64,000 nt of DNA from the NCBI GenBank assembly GCA_951804985.1, contig OX638130.1:125129593-125193592 (forward strand), read 5' to 3'. Shown in pieces: positions 12,101-23,215 of the stretch. Made by a program: the position numbers and the translations under genes. The notes below the pieces were generated by a model. That model saw only the letters and a list, made by a program, of their open reading frames with translations, had not been told where the DNA came from and did not search any database. The stretch comes from Dryomyza anilis (lineage: Eukaryota; Arthropoda; Insecta; Diptera; Dryomyzidae). How positions within the stretch are numbered: the first letter of the stretch is position 1; every line of letters starts with the position of its first letter.

Positions 12101-15100
12101 AATGTGCAATTTTTGACATTTGCGTTTTTTACATTTTTGAATGTAGTTTTTCCTTAAGTATACTGTGCTAAAATCGCGTGTCGTTTTGTTGGATATATCT
12201 AGCCACAAAGGGCGAATTTGAAAACTTGAAAATCTTGTCATGCCAAAAGGGCGAATCTTTCCTTTTTCGCCATAACATTTATTGTTTGTTTTTAAAGCAC
12301 CTATCGATCTGCATCATTAATTAAAAATATTTTGTCAAACATTAATTTGCCATTTGTTATTTGCAGGAAAAAATGTTTGGCAAAATATTTTTAAGTAATG
12401 ATGCAGTTCGATAGGTGCTTTAAAAACAAACAATAAATGCCTTTACACTACTATTTTATCTCGTACCAATAAATAGTTATGGCGAAAAAGGAAAGATTCG
12501 CCCTTTTGGCATGACAAGATTTTCAATTTTTCCAATTTCTTCGTTTTTTTGCTATAACTTTTTATTCGTGCAAGATGAAATAGTAGTTTAAAGGTATTAG
12601 TTGTCTGTTTTTAAAGCACCTATCGATTGGCATCATTATTTAAATTTGCCAAAAAAAATGTTCCTTCAAATAACAAATGGCAAATTAATGTTTGGCAAAA
12701 TATTTTTAAATAATGATGCCAATGGATAGGTGCTTTAAAAACAAACAATTAATTCCTTTAAATCACTATTTTATTTTGAGCTAATAAAAAGTTATAGCAT
12801 AAAAAACAAAAATATTTGCGTTTTGGTCAGGATATAGCCTCACAAAATTCAAACTTTAAAATTTGATTTCCCAACATTTTTAAAAATGCACATTCGCCCC
12901 TTTGGCATGACAGTGACGATATAAGAACTACTTGAGAACTGTACGGCAAAAAATGAACGAAAAATAAATTTTTTGATTGAAATTTGGTTTGATGAACATC
13001 ATTCTTCAATATGAAGTCAAATATGATGTATTTTATGTTCTTGTTCATTAATGTGATGAAACGTATTCTTCACATAAAATTCATCATATTGCAGAACACT
13101 TTTTCCACAGTTACCAAGTGTTCATCATATTTGTGATGGCATTCATAACATTGATGTCGTTAGTCATTAATATTATGAATGGTTCTTCAATTCAATAAAT
13201 CATGGTTTGAAAAATGGAATTCATCAATATGATGAACATTTTTTTGTCTGTGCACAACTTAATAAAAAATGTAGATTGGTATTTTAGAACTACTTCGTAT
13301 TTTTTTCTTACTTTTTTCAACAATTTAATATCACTCACGATGGCTGAGAATGATTTCTATAGGTTGAATTTATTTATAGAATAAATCAATGTTCCAGCAT
13401 GGACACATATAATATATTTTTTTAGTCAAAAATGTTTCTATAATAACTTTTTAATTTTAATATAATTTAAAATTAAATTTGTTCGTCGTACGTTTTTATT
13501 ACAGAAGTATTCAAATCCTCAGTTTTTTTCTTAGTGTAAGGATTCTAACCGTAACCGATAAAACGACCATTGAAAATTCGTTTAAAACTGTTAAATTTAA
13601 AATCAAAATGGAAATAATCAAATTGCAAACATGATACAAACGATTCATTCTGATTTTACAACAAGTTTTAATAATAACATTTATTCAAAACAATTTTATA
13701 TATTTATCAATTTTAATTTATATTCATTATACAACACATTTTTATCATACACGGAAAAAGTCAATAACTTTGGAACCAATAGTGATAATTGAATGATTTT
13801 TTTTTTGTATTATTTTTATCATAGTTAATATATTTCGCGAATTTTCAAAAAAATTGCATAACCGCCGGAAAATACGTATAATTATAACATTGATGTATAG
13901 TGGGCATACTCGTCAATGAAATGAAACCATATTAACATGTATTCACTAAAAATCCAAAGTTTTAAGTATATAGCTCTCCTAGTTTTCTTCTTAATGTGTT
14001 TTCCGTATCCTTCGGACGGACGGACGGGCATTACGTGAAATTGATGCATAGTGAGGGTACCCGTTAAAAAAATGAAACAATTTTAACATATTGTATACTT
14101 ATATACGTATTCACTAAAAAATTTGGACTACAACCTTTTTCGAACAGTTTTAGAACCATTTATTACAGTTTTAGAACAATTGGGAGTGTGTTTAGACTAA
14201 TATTTCAAGCGCCAACCGAATATGGCAGTTACAAAATGCAGTTGTTTGTTACAACTAACTTTATCGTTCTTCCAACGTCATGCGAAATGAGGATTTTTCT
14301 GTGTGCAAGTGTTTCATTTAATTTAATATTTATACCCTACACCTATGAGGTACAGGGTATATTAACTTTGTGCATATATTGTAACGCCCCTTAGGAGGCG
14401 TGTCCGGTATGGAAAAGTATATATATTCTTGATCAGCATCACTACCCGAGTCCGTTTAGCCATGTCCGTCTGTCTGTCCGTCTGTCTGTCCGTCTTGCTG
14501 TCTTGCTGTCTTGCTGTCCGAATACAGAATAACTTGAGAAATACTGATCAGAATGCGATGAAATTTCGTCTCAATATATTTTAGCTAAAAGTAGGAACTG
14601 AGTTTGAAAATGAGCCGAATCGGTTAACGGACACGCCCACCTCCCATACAAGTAACTTTTATATAACTCTTTCGGAACTAATAATTCGAAAAGTATTCAA
14701 GGTATAGTTATAAAATTTAAAACGTTTGTCAGAATTCACTTAAAAATATGTGGTCCAAAAATGGGCGTGTTCCGCCCACTTTTTTTTTTTCATTATTTCC
14801 CGGGTTTTCGTAGTGGAAATTTGATCCGTAAATTATTAAAATCAAATCTATGAAATATTAGCCTTTCAACATTTTAAATACAGGCGTGGTCCGCCCAATT
14901 ACATTTTTCATTTTTTTTTTTTAGTTTTTATACTTTATATAATTTTTTTAATTTATGGGGATATAGACGTAAATTTCTGATATATGAATAATATTCTGAG
15001 GGTTAATATCCCCACCAAAGGTGTAGGGTATTCCATAGTCGGGCCCGACCGACTGTAAAAATCCGCCCCATCTGACCGAACTTACCCATGTGACCTAACT

Positions 15101-16511
15101 TTCCCAACTCGTTTTGTGTATATTTCTTACCAGATGTACGCTGTCAACCTCTCACAAAAGGCCAAGGAACTGAAAAGGGAAAAACGTAAAAGTGATTCCT
15201 TACTTTTTCAGATGTTACCGCCAAGTGTGGCCATGCAGCTAAAGCATTCGCAGCAGGTATTTTATAATTATATTAAATACTTAAATCATGTTAAGTATAC
15301 GTCACAAAGGAAATCGAATAAATTCAATTATGTTGCGTATACGTCACATAGGTTATAATTTAAAAAAAAAAACTCGAATTACTTAAGTTATAGCTAAATT
15401 TCTTTGCCAAAAATAAATTAAAATATTTATTAATTTAGTATAATTGATAATATAAAAAAAAATATAAAAAAAGGTAAATTAAAAAATGGTATATTCCAGG
15501 TTCCAGCAGAATCCTACGAAGCTGTGACCATTTATTTCAGTGATATTGTGGGTTTCACAGAAATAGCAGCTGAATGCACTCCTCTAGAAGTAGGTTAACT
15601 TTAATATTTTATATTTTTTTTTATTTCTTGTTTTTCGAATCAAAATTTTCAATTATATTTAACAAATAATTTTTATTTTATGAGGTCGTCACATTTCTGA
15701 ATTCTATTTATCGTGTTTTCGATGAGCGCATAGAGTGCTATGATGTCTATAAAGTCGAAACAATTGGCGATTCATATATGGTGGCTTCCGGCCTACCCAT
15801 GAAAAATGGTAAGACGAAATGTATGTCCGCCTTTTATGCACTTTTTTGTATCTGTATGTATGTCTCACATGCTGCACATTCTATTACAACCAACAAAAAG
15901 AAAACACGTATCTCATCGCTCATGTTTTTCACAGGTCAAAAGCATTTAACCGAAATTGCAACCATGTCGCTGGACTTATTGGATGCGTCGACATTTTTCA
16001 AAATACCACGTTCAACCAAAAAACTTCAGATACGTTGTGGCGTGCACACTGGACCCGTTGTCGCTGGCATCGTGGGGACAAAGATGCCACGTTATTGTCT
16101 TTTTGGCGACACGGTGAATACGGCATCACGTATGGAGTCCACTGGCGAAGCACACAAAATTCATATAACCGAGGAAATGCACAATGCATTGGTCAACGTT
16201 GGTGGCTTCAAAACCGAACCGCGTGGCCTAATAGACGTCAAGGTGGGTGCTGGAAAGCAAAAAAAAAAAAAAAAAAAATGATCATCGTCACGCTACACAG
16301 CAGCGCCACGTAATCATATTGTATAATACAACTCGTGATAAATTCACTGCTTTTTTTGCAGGGTAAGGGACTCATGAACACATTCTGGTTAACATGCAAG
16401 GATGGTCCAGTCAAAATACGTGAGGAGATTTTATGGTTTGCTGATATGCAGCCTGTTTTTCTGGAGAACCTCAAGCAGGAGGCCTTATTGAAAACTCCCA
16501 AAGCCAAATGA
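6184..16511 (+). CDS. Receptor-type guanylate cyclase with extracellular NIT-like domain
   Basis: Thirteen exons close in frame (683 residues): 6184-6453, 6590-6697, 9141-9238, 9297-9449, 9882-10013, 10078-10314, 10392-10520, 11223-11352, 15134-15256, 15500-15589, 15685-15808, 15935-16242, 16362-16511. Order: cytoplasmic N-terminus (1-90), membrane segment ~92-110, extracellular region ~111-392 with seven N-x-S/T sequons (NGS, NMT, NMT, NRT, NST, NIT, NYT), second membrane segment ~393-411, a coiled linker with [11 protein letters not shown] (~420-457), and a class III cyclase domain (~461-650). Metal aspartates D475 (FSDIVGFT) and D519 (ETIGD), GTP-selecting E515 and C586 (PRYCLFGD), and N593/R597 (NTASR) are all present, so a working homodimeric cyclase making cGMP is expected. 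The two-membrane layout and extracellular helical region suit the NIT (nitrate/nitrite-sensing) guanylate cyclases of invertebrates; the NIT call is by layout and resemblance, not a profile match. A Drosophila counterpart such as CG33958 is possible. There is no kinase-homology domain, unlike natriuretic-type receptors. Introns of 2.4 and 3.8 kb are full of repeats. Confidence 0.85.
7493..7740. mobile_element. Double-hairpin TA MITE, copy F (internally deleted)
   Basis: It lies in intron 2 of the cyclase gene. It keeps both ends (TATCGTTACG on the left; CCCCTTTGGCATAACAGTGA then CGATA on the right) and the shared subterminal stretch ATATTTGCGTTTTGGTCAGG, but both hairpins are deleted. TA lies on each side (7491-7492, 7741-7742). 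Confidence 0.7.
7926..8560. repeat. CCAGAAAAAA-ended short MITE, copy 1, split by an insertion
   Basis: The halves 7926-7979 and about 8399-8560 together match the elements at 37735-37930 and 30231-31444: TTGGTCAATAGGACA, ATTGATT(C/T)AATAGTATAC, ATTAAAATAATAATTTATCC, and AATAGTAAAA. The 419-bp element 7980-8398 sits inside it. The outer ends are degraded. Confidence 0.65.
7980..8398. mobile_element. 419-bp MITE with perfect 8-bp target duplication (hAT-like)
   Basis: Ends are inverted: CATGGTTGAAGTATATACAG on the left, and on the right the reverse complement begins CATGGTTGAAGTATATATAG; similarity continues a further ~10 bases. GATTCAAT is duplicated exactly at 7972-7979 and 8399-8406. Paralogues of the host repeat at 37.75 kb and 31.4 kb carry an uninterrupted ATTGATTTAATAGTATAC, showing the empty site. 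An 8-bp duplication fits hAT (or P) transposases; there is no coding capacity. Confidence 0.85.
11478..11540 (-). repeat. Dispersed repeat (TATACCCTACACC family), end fragment
   Basis: It shows TAGTCGGTCTAAGCCGACTA, a short hairpin like the GTCGGGCCCGACCGAC end of the copy at 14331-15055, next to AATACCCTACAC. It is only a fragment, inside intron 8 of the cyclase gene. Confidence 0.45.
11816..13253. repeat. ATTCATCA repeat family, copy 1, split by MITE copy A
   Basis: It consists of a TTCGAAAAAAA-rich half, the phrase ACATTTTACTAATTTATGCA then TGTCGAGCAAG, and a half built of ATTCATCAATATGATGAAC and its reverse complement. The same order occurs uninterrupted at 18900-19375 and 21115-21870. 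The TA-hairpin MITE 12091-12919 interrupts it after TATTATATAAG. It lies in intron 8 of the cyclase gene. Confidence 0.6.
12091..12919. mobile_element. Double-hairpin TA MITE, copy A (left end lost)
   Basis: The right end is intact (CCCCTTTGGCATGACAGTGA, CGA, then TA). The left end has lost its ~20 terminal bases and begins at GGGGGCGAATGTGCAAT. It carries hairpin 1 at 12292-12433 and hairpin 2 at 12601-12748. Each has ~60-bp arms beginning TTGTTTGTTTTTAAAGCACC and closing with the complementary GGTGCTTTAAAAACAAACAA. Between them lies the central TTCGCCCTTTTGGCATGACA, itself like an element end. Confidence 0.8.
14331..15055. repeat. Dispersed repeat (TATACCCTACACC family), full-length copy
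   Basis: It opens TATACCCTACACCTATGAGG and closes AAAGGTGTAGGGTATTCC followed by the palindromic GTCGGGCCCGACCGAC, so ATACCCTACACCT forms short inverted ends. A run of GTCCGTCTG-type hexamers lies near 14465-14520. It lies in intron 8 of the cyclase gene, directly upstream of exon 9. Confidence 0.65.
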
Positions 16512-17096
16512 ATGCAACACACACAATTTTTCAAAACCAGTGCAAACACCGACTGCGGTTGAACATTTTAATTATAACATTTTAATAGAAAATACAACCA
16601 CGCATAATAATGATGTATGTTATTGCGTTTTACCATGTAGTGTATGTATTTCAAATCCTATCTGTCTAATTATAAAATATTTAAATAAACGAATCTATTA
16701 AATGTACATTTTTAAATATTTTGTTGTTTTTATTGGCGAAATTTTGAAATATAATTTTTACAAATATTTAATTTCATAAAAAAAATTAAGTGAACGTTAC
16801 AAAACATTTGATTAACCCTTTTTATTTTAGTGAATATATTTATAAAATTCAAATCTTTTTAAAACACCGTCTGACAGTATTTTGCACACATCAAAAAAGC
16901 ATTTGTATGAACCTAGTTTTTTTTAGATCATTTCGTTTACGGTTTTAAATTCATTTGAAATTCGAGTATTTGAATTTCGAGTGTGGATATAAAAACGGTT
17001 TTCGAATATTAATTCACTTAAAATGCAATAAAAACTGTCTCAGCTATGAAGTATATCCAACTTTTTTTAACGACCAAACATTTATATAATATGATA
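16512..17096. other. 3' flank of the guanylate cyclase gene
   Basis: Likely 3' UTR, with an AATAAA-type signal (TTTAAATAAACG at about 16680-16692) some 175 bp past the stop codon. After that, AT-rich DNA without features up to the next MITE. Confidence 0.45.
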
Positions 17097-18082
17097 TCGT
17101 CGAATGTGCATTTTTAAAAATGTTGTGAAATAAAATTTTAAAGTTTGAAACGCTTTACAAATTAGTTAAATTAATTTTTCTTTTCAATTTATTTTGTTAT
17201 TTTGGTTTATTCATCAATTATTATAACGTATATAAAATATTTTTGGATTTGAACAACTTACTGAATTATAAATACGGATTTTGTGAGGCTATATCCTGAT
17301 CAAAACGCAAATATTTTTGTTTTTTATGCTATAACTCTTTATTTACGCAAGATAAAATAGTGATGTAAAGGTATTTATTAATTATTTTTAAAACACCTAT
17401 CGATTGGCATCATTATTTTAAAATATTTTGCCAAACATTAATTTGCCATTTGTTATTTGCAAGAAAAGTGTTTGGTAAAATATTTTTAAGAAATGATGCC
17501 AATCAATAGGTACTTTAAAAACCAACAATTAATGTCTTTACATCACTATTTTATCTTGCACCAATAAAGAGTTATAGCTAAAAAAACGAAGAAATTTGAA
17601 AAATTGAAAATCTTGTAAAGCCAAAAGGGCAGATTTTTTTTGCCATAACTCTTTATTGGTGCAAGATAAAATAGTGATGTAAAGGCATTTATTGTTTGTT
17701 TTCAAAGCACGTATCAATTGGCATCATTATTTAAAAATTAATTAGCAAAACATTTTTTCTTAAAAATGATAAAAATTAAAAAAATATTTTAAAATAATGA
17801 TGTTTATCGTTAGGTGCTTTAAAAACAAACAATATATGCCTTTACACCACTATTTTATCTTATACCAATCAAAAGTTATGACAAAAAAACGAAAAGATTC
17901 ACCCTTTTCGCGTGACAACATTTATCAATTTTTCGAATTCGCTCTTTTGGTTTTGTCTTTTGTGGCTAGAAATATTTAAGAAAACCACATACGATTTTGT
18001 CACAGTATACTTGGGGAAAATAATGTAAAAAAACGAAAATTTCAAAAATTACACATTCGCCCCTTTGGCATGGCAGTGATGA
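17097..18082. mobile_element. Double-hairpin TA MITE, copy B
   Basis: TA at 17095-17096 and 18083-18084. The left end keeps TCGT and then jumps to CGAATGTGCA, losing about 20 bases of the inverted end; the right end is complete (CCCCTTTGGCATGGCAGTGA then TGA). Hairpins lie at 17379-17530 and 17692-17832. Orientation is opposite to copy A. It is intergenic, downstream of the cyclase gene. Confidence 0.8.
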
Positions 18083-18083
18083 T

Positions 18084-19560
18084 ATGATATGCACCTATAT
18101 TTAAAATGCAAATAAATCCCTTTGACGAATTGATTCCACCACGTTCGTATTATTTAAAATGATCCGTTAATTCCAAACATTAGATTTAAAATATGTTCTG
18201 TGTATTCTTTTACGAGATATCGGCAATGAACTGTTTAGCGAGCTTTCAAAAATTTTAAAAATTGAAAAGTTATAACCTCGTTTTTTTCATAAAAATACAG
18301 ACTAGTTTTGAGATATTATGTTTTCCCAATTTTATAAATGCAATGTTATTTAAATTTTTGTCGAAAAAGTTACTTTTTGCGAGTACTCCTTTTGAGTTCT
18401 CCCAAACAAAGAAAACGTAAGATATTCGGTAATATTTTTGAAAACTTGGAAAAAAATGCATTGGGCGATATCTCGTCAACCTTTCCATAGAAAATGTTTC
18501 AAATCTCATTTTCTCATTGATGATCATTTTGCGCAAATCAAAAATAGTATTGACAGAATGGCTGTTATATCACATAAAACAAAATTCGTCAATATGATAA
18601 ATTTATTCATACATATTATGAATTTTTCTGCCAACTAACAGATTCATCATATTAATACCACCGTTTACTAAATGCCATATTGATGAATGCATTCATTATA
18701 CGTATGATCTTATTCATACTATCGAACATCATAGTGAAGAACGAAATATTCAATACATTGAATTCGAATCGTCATATTGATGAATATAATCATAATATCT
18801 ATGAATAATTAAAAATTTGTTTGTAAATTGTTCATAATATTTATGAATATAATATTCAATATGATGAATATTGTTCAAAATAAATTAATTGATTATTACG
18901 AAATGGAAATTTGGTTTTACGAATTTTTCAAAAAAAATAAAAATGTTTAGATAATATTTCGAAAAAAAATTCTTGGAAAGAAATATTTTTAATAAAATAA
19001 TAATCAGAATTTTTTCTGGATATTTTTTATTAATAAAAAGTTGTAATTTAAATAATTATAATACAAAACATTTTACTAATTTATGCATGTTGAGCAAGCA
19101 TTATATAAGTAATAACATACAAGAACTACTTGGGTTGATGAACAGCATTCTTCAATATGAAGTATTTTATGTATTTGTTCATTAATATGATGTAACGTAT
19201 TCTTCATATAAAGTTCATCACTTTGAAGAAAACTTCTTCGACATTTACCAAGCGTTTATCATATTTATGATCGCATTCATAACATTGAATGCGATCATAA
19301 ATATGATGATCATTGATATTATGAATGGTTCTTCAATACAATGAATCATGATTTGAAGAACGCAATTCATTTAGAATAAAAAAAATCTGGATTAATTATT
19401 TTAACATTTACCAATATCTGGCAAACTAAATGAATATTGAAAATATATAATATAAAAATTTAACTTTTAGTTAAATATAATTATAACGAAAAAGAAAAAA
19501 AAATAAATACAAATTTGTTAAACACTATTTTAGCAACATTTAATCATCTGAGTCATTTAT
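18084..19560. repeat. ATTCATCA repeat family, copy 2, and flanks
   Basis: From about 18580 the sequence is dense in ATTCATCATATT, AATATGATGAA and related inverted pieces, then a FAAAAA-like TTCGAAAAAAAA zone. It continues with ACATTTTACTAATTTATGCA, TGTTGAGCAAGCATTATATA, AGTAATAACATACAAGAAC, and the ATTCATCA half up to about 19375. This is the uninterrupted form of the repeat split at 11.8-13.2 kb. Nothing gene-like was seen in 18084-18580 or 19376-19560. Confidence 0.55.
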
Positions 19561-20890
19561 TTCCAGAGACCGGAAATAACTATTAACCTTTATTTCCATT
19601 TGGTTTTTCACGGAGAGATATTAGTTTTCAAAAAATATAAAGGGGTTTGGTTTAGAGTTTTTTTTTATTTCAAAAAATAAAGGTCTTTGGTTGAGAGATA
19701 ACTGTTATTTTTAAAAATAAAGTTCTTTAGTTGAGAGTTATATGAAAACCTTTTATTTTAAAGGCCTTTGGTTAATGGTTGTTAGTAGACCGAAAATTCA
19801 ATTGGTATCTTTTAAAATAGAATTCATAGAAAATGATAGCAGAATATGATAGCAGAACAGACAAATAGGTTTTCGACATCCAGAGGAGATTATTGGACGT
19901 GTAGAGAAGAGATGGACAGTATTAAATTTATTTCACAACTAAAAACTAACAATTAAATCTGTTCCAGTGGGATTACAGAAGCAACCAAATGCGTCCAATA
20001 TATCTGGTGAATCATATTTTAAATTTTATGTTTTTTTTTGGAAAATGGTGAATTCGACATTTCGTTGTTTTTGCCGCCCAACGATTTTTTAACACATTTT
20101 TTTTTAGAAATTTTTCTAACATTTTTTTTTTTTTGGAAAATGCTGATTTCGGTCATTGCGTTGTTTTTTTCGACCAAAAAATTTTTTTTTTACAAAAATT
20201 TTGTTCGAAAATTTTGGAACATTGTTGTTTTTGTCGAATACTTTTTTTGGAAACGCGTGATTTCGACCATTACATTGTTTTTGTCGACCAAACTTGTTTT
20301 AGCCAAATAATAAAGGTTTCTCTCAGATCGAAACCGATTTTTATCAAAAATAAAGGTTTCTCACAGACCGAAACCGAAAATGTTCAAAAATAAAGGTTTC
20401 ACTCAGATCGAAACCGAATTTTTTCAAAAATAAAGGTTTCTCACAGACCGAAATAGTTCAAAAATAAAGGTTTCTCTCAGATCGAAACCAATTTTTTTCA
20501 AAAATAAAGGTTTCTCACAGACCGAAAACGAAAATGTCCAAAAATAAAGATTTCTCTCATCGAAACCGAAAATGTTCAAACATAAAGATATCTCTCAGAT
20601 CGAAACCGAATTTATTCAAAAATAAAGGTTTCTCACAGACCGAAAATGTTCAAAAATAAAGGTTTCTCTCAGATCGAAACCGATTTTTTTCAAAAATAAA
20701 GGTTTCTCACAAACCGAAACCGAAAATCTTCAAAAATAAAGGTTTCTCTCGGACCTAAATCTGTTTTTTTTTTGTTTTCTTTAATTTTTGGTTTCTCACT
20801 GATTTATTTAATAAATGTTATTTACTGAGAGTTATTCAGAAACCTGCGAAAAGGTTAACCTTTGGACGCTGTTTATTTCTCTATATATTG
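19561..20890. repeat. Composite minisatellite block
   Basis: Three zones. At 19590-19780 there are diverged units with AAAATAAAGGTCTTTGGTTG. At 20033-20297 there are three ~90-100 bp units built on TTTGGAAAATG, TTTCG, CATT, GTTGTTTTTGTCGACCAA. At 20304-20757 there are about twelve ~39-bp units that start CAAAAATAAAGGTTTCTC and mostly alternate between an AGATCGAAACCGA type and an ACAGACCGAAACCGAAAATG type, an ~80-bp higher-order period. Open frames across it are artefacts of the repeats. Confidence 0.7.
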
Positions 20891-21874
20891 TGTATAGCGG
20901 ACAAATGGGTTCAGCGTAGCCAGCTTTAATTAGAAAAGATTCGTTGAAAATTAAAAACGATATCACTTACCGTTAATTAGTTTTTTATGTACAAAGAGCG
21001 CTCATCAATGTGCGAACTTTGAACTAACTTGAGCCAAGTTAGAAAAACCTTAAAGTTGGATAAAAACTTTAAAAACCAGAACTTGAAGTTGCAGCGTGTT
21101 CTTAAAGACATTTATTAATATATCGCAAATTTTATAAAAAATATATTTTTGAAAAATAATTTTTTTTTTGATAAAAAATTGTTCGAAAAAAAATTTGTTT
21201 CTTTTTGTAAAAATTGTATTTAAAAAATAACAGTAAAAAAATTTTCAAAAAAAAAAAAAAAAATTGTAAAAAAAAAATAAAATTTGTTCGAAAAATATAA
21301 TTTTTCGAAAAAAAAAATTATTCGAAAAAATTTATTTTTCGAAAAAAAATTTGTACAAAAAAAAAATTTTTTTCGAAAAAAAAATATTTCAAAAACAAAA
21401 TATTTTCGAAAAAAAAAACTATTTTTCAAAAATATATTTTTTATAAATATAACATTTTATTAATAAAAAGTTTATAATAAATATATTATAAAACATTTTA
21501 CTAATTTATGCATTTGCTCGACATTATATATGAAATAACACACAAGAACTACTTGAGAACTGAGAAGTACGACAAAAAATGAATGAAAAATAAATATTTT
21601 GATTGAAATTTGGTTTAACGAATAGAGTTCTTCAATATGAGAACTAATATCTTGTATTTTATATTTTGGTTCATTAATATGATGAAACGTATTCATCACA
21701 TACTGTTCATCATATTGAAGAACACTTTTTCGACAGTTGCCAAGCGTTCTTCATATTTATGATAGCATTCATAACATTGATTGCGTTAGTCATTAATATC
21801 ATGAATGGCTCTTCTATACAGTGAATCATGGTTTGAAGAACGGAATTCATCAATATGATGTACATTTTTTTTTT
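20891..21874. repeat. ATTCATCA repeat family, copy 3
   Basis: From about 21115 to 21870: the TTCGAAAAAAAA zone, then ACATTTTACTAATTTATGCA, ACAAGAACTACTTGAGAAC, and the ATTCATCA / AATATGATGAA half ending CATCAATATGATGTACATTT. It runs straight into the left end of the mariner remnant. The stretch 20891-21115 has no feature I can name. Confidence 0.55.
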
Positions 21875-22708
21875 TCAACAGGGATGCTACAAAAGTAGAG
21901 CGACAGGGACAGCAAACAACGCCATATTTCTTGCCGCTCTTTTGACATTTTTCTTCAGTAAGGTTTGCCATTTCATGATGGATAGATATACGTGCCAACA
22001 ACGAGTCGAAATTATTAAAATTTACTACCGAAATTCGGTAGTAAAAATTCGAAAAATCATCTTCAGCGATGTGGCTCATTTCTAGCTAAATGGCTTCGAC
22101 AATAAACAAAATATGCGTTATTGGTCAGACAACAATCCACACGTACTCCATGAGTCATCATTGCATCCCGAAAAAATTACGGTTTGGTGCGGTTTATGGG
22201 CCGTACTTCTTCCGTGATGATCAAGACCGGCACGTTACTGTGAATGGGAATCGCTACCGTTGAATGATAACCGAATATTTTTGGCCTCAATTGGATGATA
22301 TGGACTTGGAGGACATGTGGTTCCAACAGGACGGCGCCACAAGCCACACAGCGAATGCTACAATCAATTTATTGGAAACCAAGTTCCATACATAATGGCA
22401 TCGAACGTGTTATCTCACGAAATGGTCCAGTCGATTGGCTGCCTCAGTCGTGCGATTTGACGCCGTTAGACTATTTCCTGTGGAGCTACGTCAAGTCTAT
22501 GGTCTATGCAAGTCAAAGATGATTGATGAACTTCGTACGAATATCAAACGTGAAATTGCAGCAGTATCGGCCGATTTATGCTTGAAAACCGTCGAAAATT
22601 GGGTTCAGCGTCTGGACTTCTGCAAGCGTGCCCGTGGTGGCCATGCAAAAGAAATCGAGTTCCATACATAATGGCATCGAACGTACTTTTGTAGCGGCTC
22701 TTATTGAA
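21875..22708 (+). mobile_element. Decayed mariner-family transposon
   Basis: Inverted ends of ~30 bp: left GCTACAAAAGTA preceded by TTTCAACAGGGAT, right reverse complement GCTACAAAAGTA preceded by TTTCAATAAGAGC. It is about 830 bp against ~1.3 kb for complete mariners, so about a third is missing. The interior encodes recognisable transposase pieces (separate entry). It abuts the ATTCATCA repeat on its left. Confidence 0.85.
21975..22671 (+). pseudogene. Mariner transposase remnant
   Basis: The N-terminus MDRYTCQQRVEIIKIYYRNS joins directly to a piece with VVKIRKIIFSDVAHF, so much of the DNA-binding and linker region is deleted. Then come WSDNNPHVLHESSLHPEKIT, WFQQDGATSHTAN with the second catalytic Asp, and CDLTPLDYFLWSYVK with the third. 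The C-terminus has RLDFCKRARGGHAKEIEFHT. Stops in the FW/LNG region and after NGNRYR, plus frameshifts around 22370-22480, break the frame. The first Asp (FSDVAHF) and DDE-type motifs place it in the mariner (Tc1/mariner) superfamily. It is dead. Confidence 0.85.
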
Positions 22709-22948
22709 AACCCTAGATATTTTTAAAAATAATGGTATTTATCAAAAATAAAAGAATTAAAATAGAACTTTTAAAAAATAATTAATAAATTGTATTAAAC
22801 TCTCTAAAAATTAATTAATAAAATGTTTTAATTATTTTTGGGTAGTTTTCAATATTTGTCGTAGCCTTGATGTAGCTTAATATATTTAAATTGACTTTTT
22901 TAAAATAATAATTTCAAAATTATTTTCGTTCTTTGCTTTTTGGGTACA

Positions 22949-23215
22949 CTAATAATACGTAAATAAATGTTTAGCGTTCGCTTTGACATAGTTGGTGATC
23001 TCAGCATGACTTAAGCAGGCATTGTACTGGAAAACGTGATAGTCCTTCATCAACTTCATTGCGTTTTCACTGAGTTCAGATGCAGTTTTTTCACCCCAAA
23101 ATATCCCAAAGCAAAAACTTCCCAAAAAAACAGACATGCGCGGGTAACGCAGCATCCGGTAAGGACATTTTCTACGTGCCTGTATATAGTACACACACAT
23201 TAAGCACTGAAACAA
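22949..23215 (-). CDS. Possible small protein, unrecognised
   Basis: An open frame ends at TAG 22949-22951. It could start at 23215 (88 residues) or at an inner Met at 23155 (68 residues). A plausible acceptor (CTATATACAG) opens the frame at A-R-R-K-C-P-Y-R just upstream of the inner Met, so it may instead be a last exon. The short form has one hydrophobic stretch (MSVFLGSFCFGIFWG) followed by a charged segment with SELSENAMKLMKDYHV, resembling in shape small mitochondrial or ER single-pass proteins. Codon composition is less AT-extreme than its surroundings, which is the main reason to list it. Family unknown. Confidence 0.35.
   Translation of the reverse strand: MFQCLMCVYYIQARRKCPYRMLRYPRMSVFLGSFCFGIFWGEKTASELSENAMKLMKDYHVFQYNACLSHAEITNYVKANAKHLFTYY

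Noticed and set aside
15819..16313. Second protein overlapping the cyclase exon 12
   Set aside because: It is an out-of-frame shadow of the cyclase exon extended through an A-run in the intron.
20038..20393. Phe-rich small proteins
   Set aside because: They are read from T-rich tandem repeats and have no Kozak, splice or family support.
20304..20757. CRISPR-like array of regularly spaced repeats
   Set aside because: Units are contiguous and diverged with no unique spacers, and the genome is an animal's; it is a minisatellite.
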